The position numbers and the translations under genes are program-made. Below, one piece after another: positions 12,525-13,539 of a stretch of DNA of 13,539 nucleotides (position 1 is its first letter; each line of letters opens with the position of its first letter). Under the pieces are notes generated by a model, which worked only from the letters and a program-made list of their open reading frames with translations, was not told where the DNA came from and searched no databases. The DNA is from JBBQWR01 sp038210495 (GTDB lineage: Bacteria > Planctomycetota > Planctomycetia > Pirellulales > DATAWG01), in the NCBI GenBank assembly GCA_038210495.1, contig JBBQWR010000078.1:1-13539 (forward strand), in the 5' to 3' direction.

Positions 12525-13289
12525 CTATTTGCGGAGGGCGCCGATCAAATCGCCCAGTTCGTCGTGGACGTCGCCGGTTTGGCGGATGACCAAGGCGTGG
12601 AAGGCGCCAAAATAAACGACTTTTCCGGGGCCGCCGCGGATGTCCCATGTATCAGGGGCGACCGTGTCCTGGATCAGATCGGCGAGAGCCTGGCCGTTGG
12701 CATCGGTCATTTGCTGAAACGTGGCGCCCCCGCCGGCCGGCTGCCCCTGCTGCCCGCCGAAACCAGCGCCCGCTCCGCCGCCACCGTTTGGAAAGCCGGG
12801 CCGCTGCTGGGCCAAGACCCAATCCTGCGGTCCGATCGTCTTCTGAATCACGTCGATCAGATCGTTCAATCCTTCGACAGCTTGGCCACCTTGAGCGGTC
12901 GTGGCATTGGCGGCGGTCGCAGTCGTTCCAGCGGTCGCCCGGCGGTTGGCCTTAACGATCTCCGAACGGAACTGAATTTCATAACGGTTCAGCCGCGAGC
13001 GTAGCTCGACGCCCAAGCGTTGCTTCTCGGTTGCCGTTAAATCGGACGAACTTCCCAGTTCGTCGAACAGCTCAACGAGTCGCTTGACCGCCCTGGGCAC
13101 ATCTTTGGATTTTGCGGCTCCGGCCAGCCGCAGCGCATCGGCAATTTCGCGTTTGAGCACCTTGGAATCGGGCTGAATCATCGCCAGTTGGTCGTAATTG
13201 ATGGCTTGAGACACGGCCGGTTGCGGAAAATTGTCGGAAGCCTGAGTGGCGCCGGTCGCCGCGAGAAGAAACACCCAAATCGCTTGCAT
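12525..13289 (-). CDS. Secreted protein with two W-containing repeat blocks
   Basis: A 254-residue exported protein whose function I cannot name. From the ATG at 13289, the signal peptide is MQAIWVFLLAATGATQAS. A helical part (about 35-115) is followed by an Ala/Thr-rich linker, then the block LIDVIQKTIGPQDW (144-157), a Gly/Gln-rich insert (163-190), and a second block LADLIQDTVAPDTW (202-215). That second block continues into DIRGGPGKVVYFGAFHALVIRQT and VHDELGDLIGALR. I recognise this last stretch as a block recurrent in planctomycete exported proteins; it recalls secretin-associated modules. A GTG at 13304 is also open, but GAGGTGG lies about 11 bases upstream of the ATG and overlaps the GTG, which favours the ATG. 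Confidence 0.72.
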   Translation of the reverse strand: MQAIWVFLLAATGATQASDNFPQPAVSQAINYDQLAMIQPDSKVLKREIADALRLAGAAKSKDVPRAVKRLVELFDELGSSSDLTATEKQRLGVELRSRLNRYEIQFRSEIVKANRRATAGTTATAANATTAQGGQAVEGLNDLIDVIQKTIGPQDWVLAQQRPGFPNGGGGAGAGFGGQQGQPAGGGATFQQMTDANGQALADLIQDTVAPDTWDIRGGPGKVVYFGAFHALVIRQTGDVHDELGDLIGALRK

Positions 13290-13482
13290 TTTCCACTGCT
13301 CCACCTCGCGAATGCGAGTGTTTGCGATTAACTAAGCCCTGCCGCGAGCGTCACTCTATCGCGCAACGCCGCCGAGTACAAGGAATCTCGTTCGGTGGAC
13401 AGGGCGTTTGACTGTTCAATTTTACAGGACATGCGTAGTATGCCTTTGAGTGTACGGAGTCTCTTTTCACGGAGGTTAAGCT

Positions 13483-13539
13483 TTGAATCCTGCCCCCGCA
13501 GGGAGTTTGCTGGAATATCTTCAGCAGATTCCCGATCCT
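13483..13539 (+). CDS. Start of a probable ISAs1-type transposase (cut by window edge)
   Basis: Nineteen codons are visible, reading (M)NPAPAGSLLEYLQQIPDP, and the frame is open to the end of the window. GGAGG (13471-13475) sits seven bases before the TTG start, an excellent ribosome site. The phrase LLEYLQQIPDP resembles the N-terminus of ISAs1-family (DDE_Tnp_1-associated) transposases, which usually continue with arginine-rich sequence and then HPL. Only the first residues can be judged, so other proteins are possible. CAGGGCGTTTGACTG, beginning at 13400, is a conceivable left end of the element, but its partner end is outside the window. Confidence 0.5.
   Translation, partial: MNPAPAGSLLEYLQQIPDP

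Overview
The window looks like a stretch of chromosome from a planctomycete, most likely of the Pirellulales type. This rests on the prkA-yeaH-spoVR gene set, on a secreted protein whose C-terminal block I associate with planctomycetes, on moderately high G+C, and on long intergenic stretches full of hairpins and dispersed-repeat-like text. No rRNA, tRNA or CRISPR array was seen.

Layout from left to right. Positions 1-782 hold no convincing gene but are densely structured. They contain two inverted REP-like palindromes (201-308), further GGA-loop hairpins, a textbook intrinsic terminator reading rightward (431-475), and a MITE-like imperfect inverted repeat (506-706). An exported cyclophilin-type peptidyl-prolyl isomerase with a helical N-terminal part follows on the minus strand (783-1919). 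Diverging from it is a plus-strand group: rsmD (16S rRNA methyltransferase, TTG start), an AtuA/DUF1446 protein overlapping rsmD by ATGA, and, after a long hairpin and a 20-bp tandem duplication, a small cupin.

Positions 4821-10173 hold the core of the window, a minus-strand operon in the order prkA (AAA+ serine protein kinase), yeaH/yhbH (VWA-domain DUF444), spoVR, and a short protein of unknown function. The first three are a widely conserved stress/starvation/sporulation module. The fourth gene is the best candidate for a new lineage-specific member. Hairpins lie in the prkA-yeaH and yeaH-spoVR gaps.

Upstream of prkA, behind a 693-base gap, is a single-domain response regulator with no kinase beside it. 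Beyond it are a secreted Spy/CpxP-like protein built as an internal duplication, with a clear intrinsic terminator, and a secreted protein with two W-containing repeat blocks. A strongly structured 306-base region separates these last two genes. At the right edge a plus-strand gene begins with a strong ribosome site and a TTG start. Its first residues resemble the start of ISAs1-type transposases, so an insertion sequence probably begins here.
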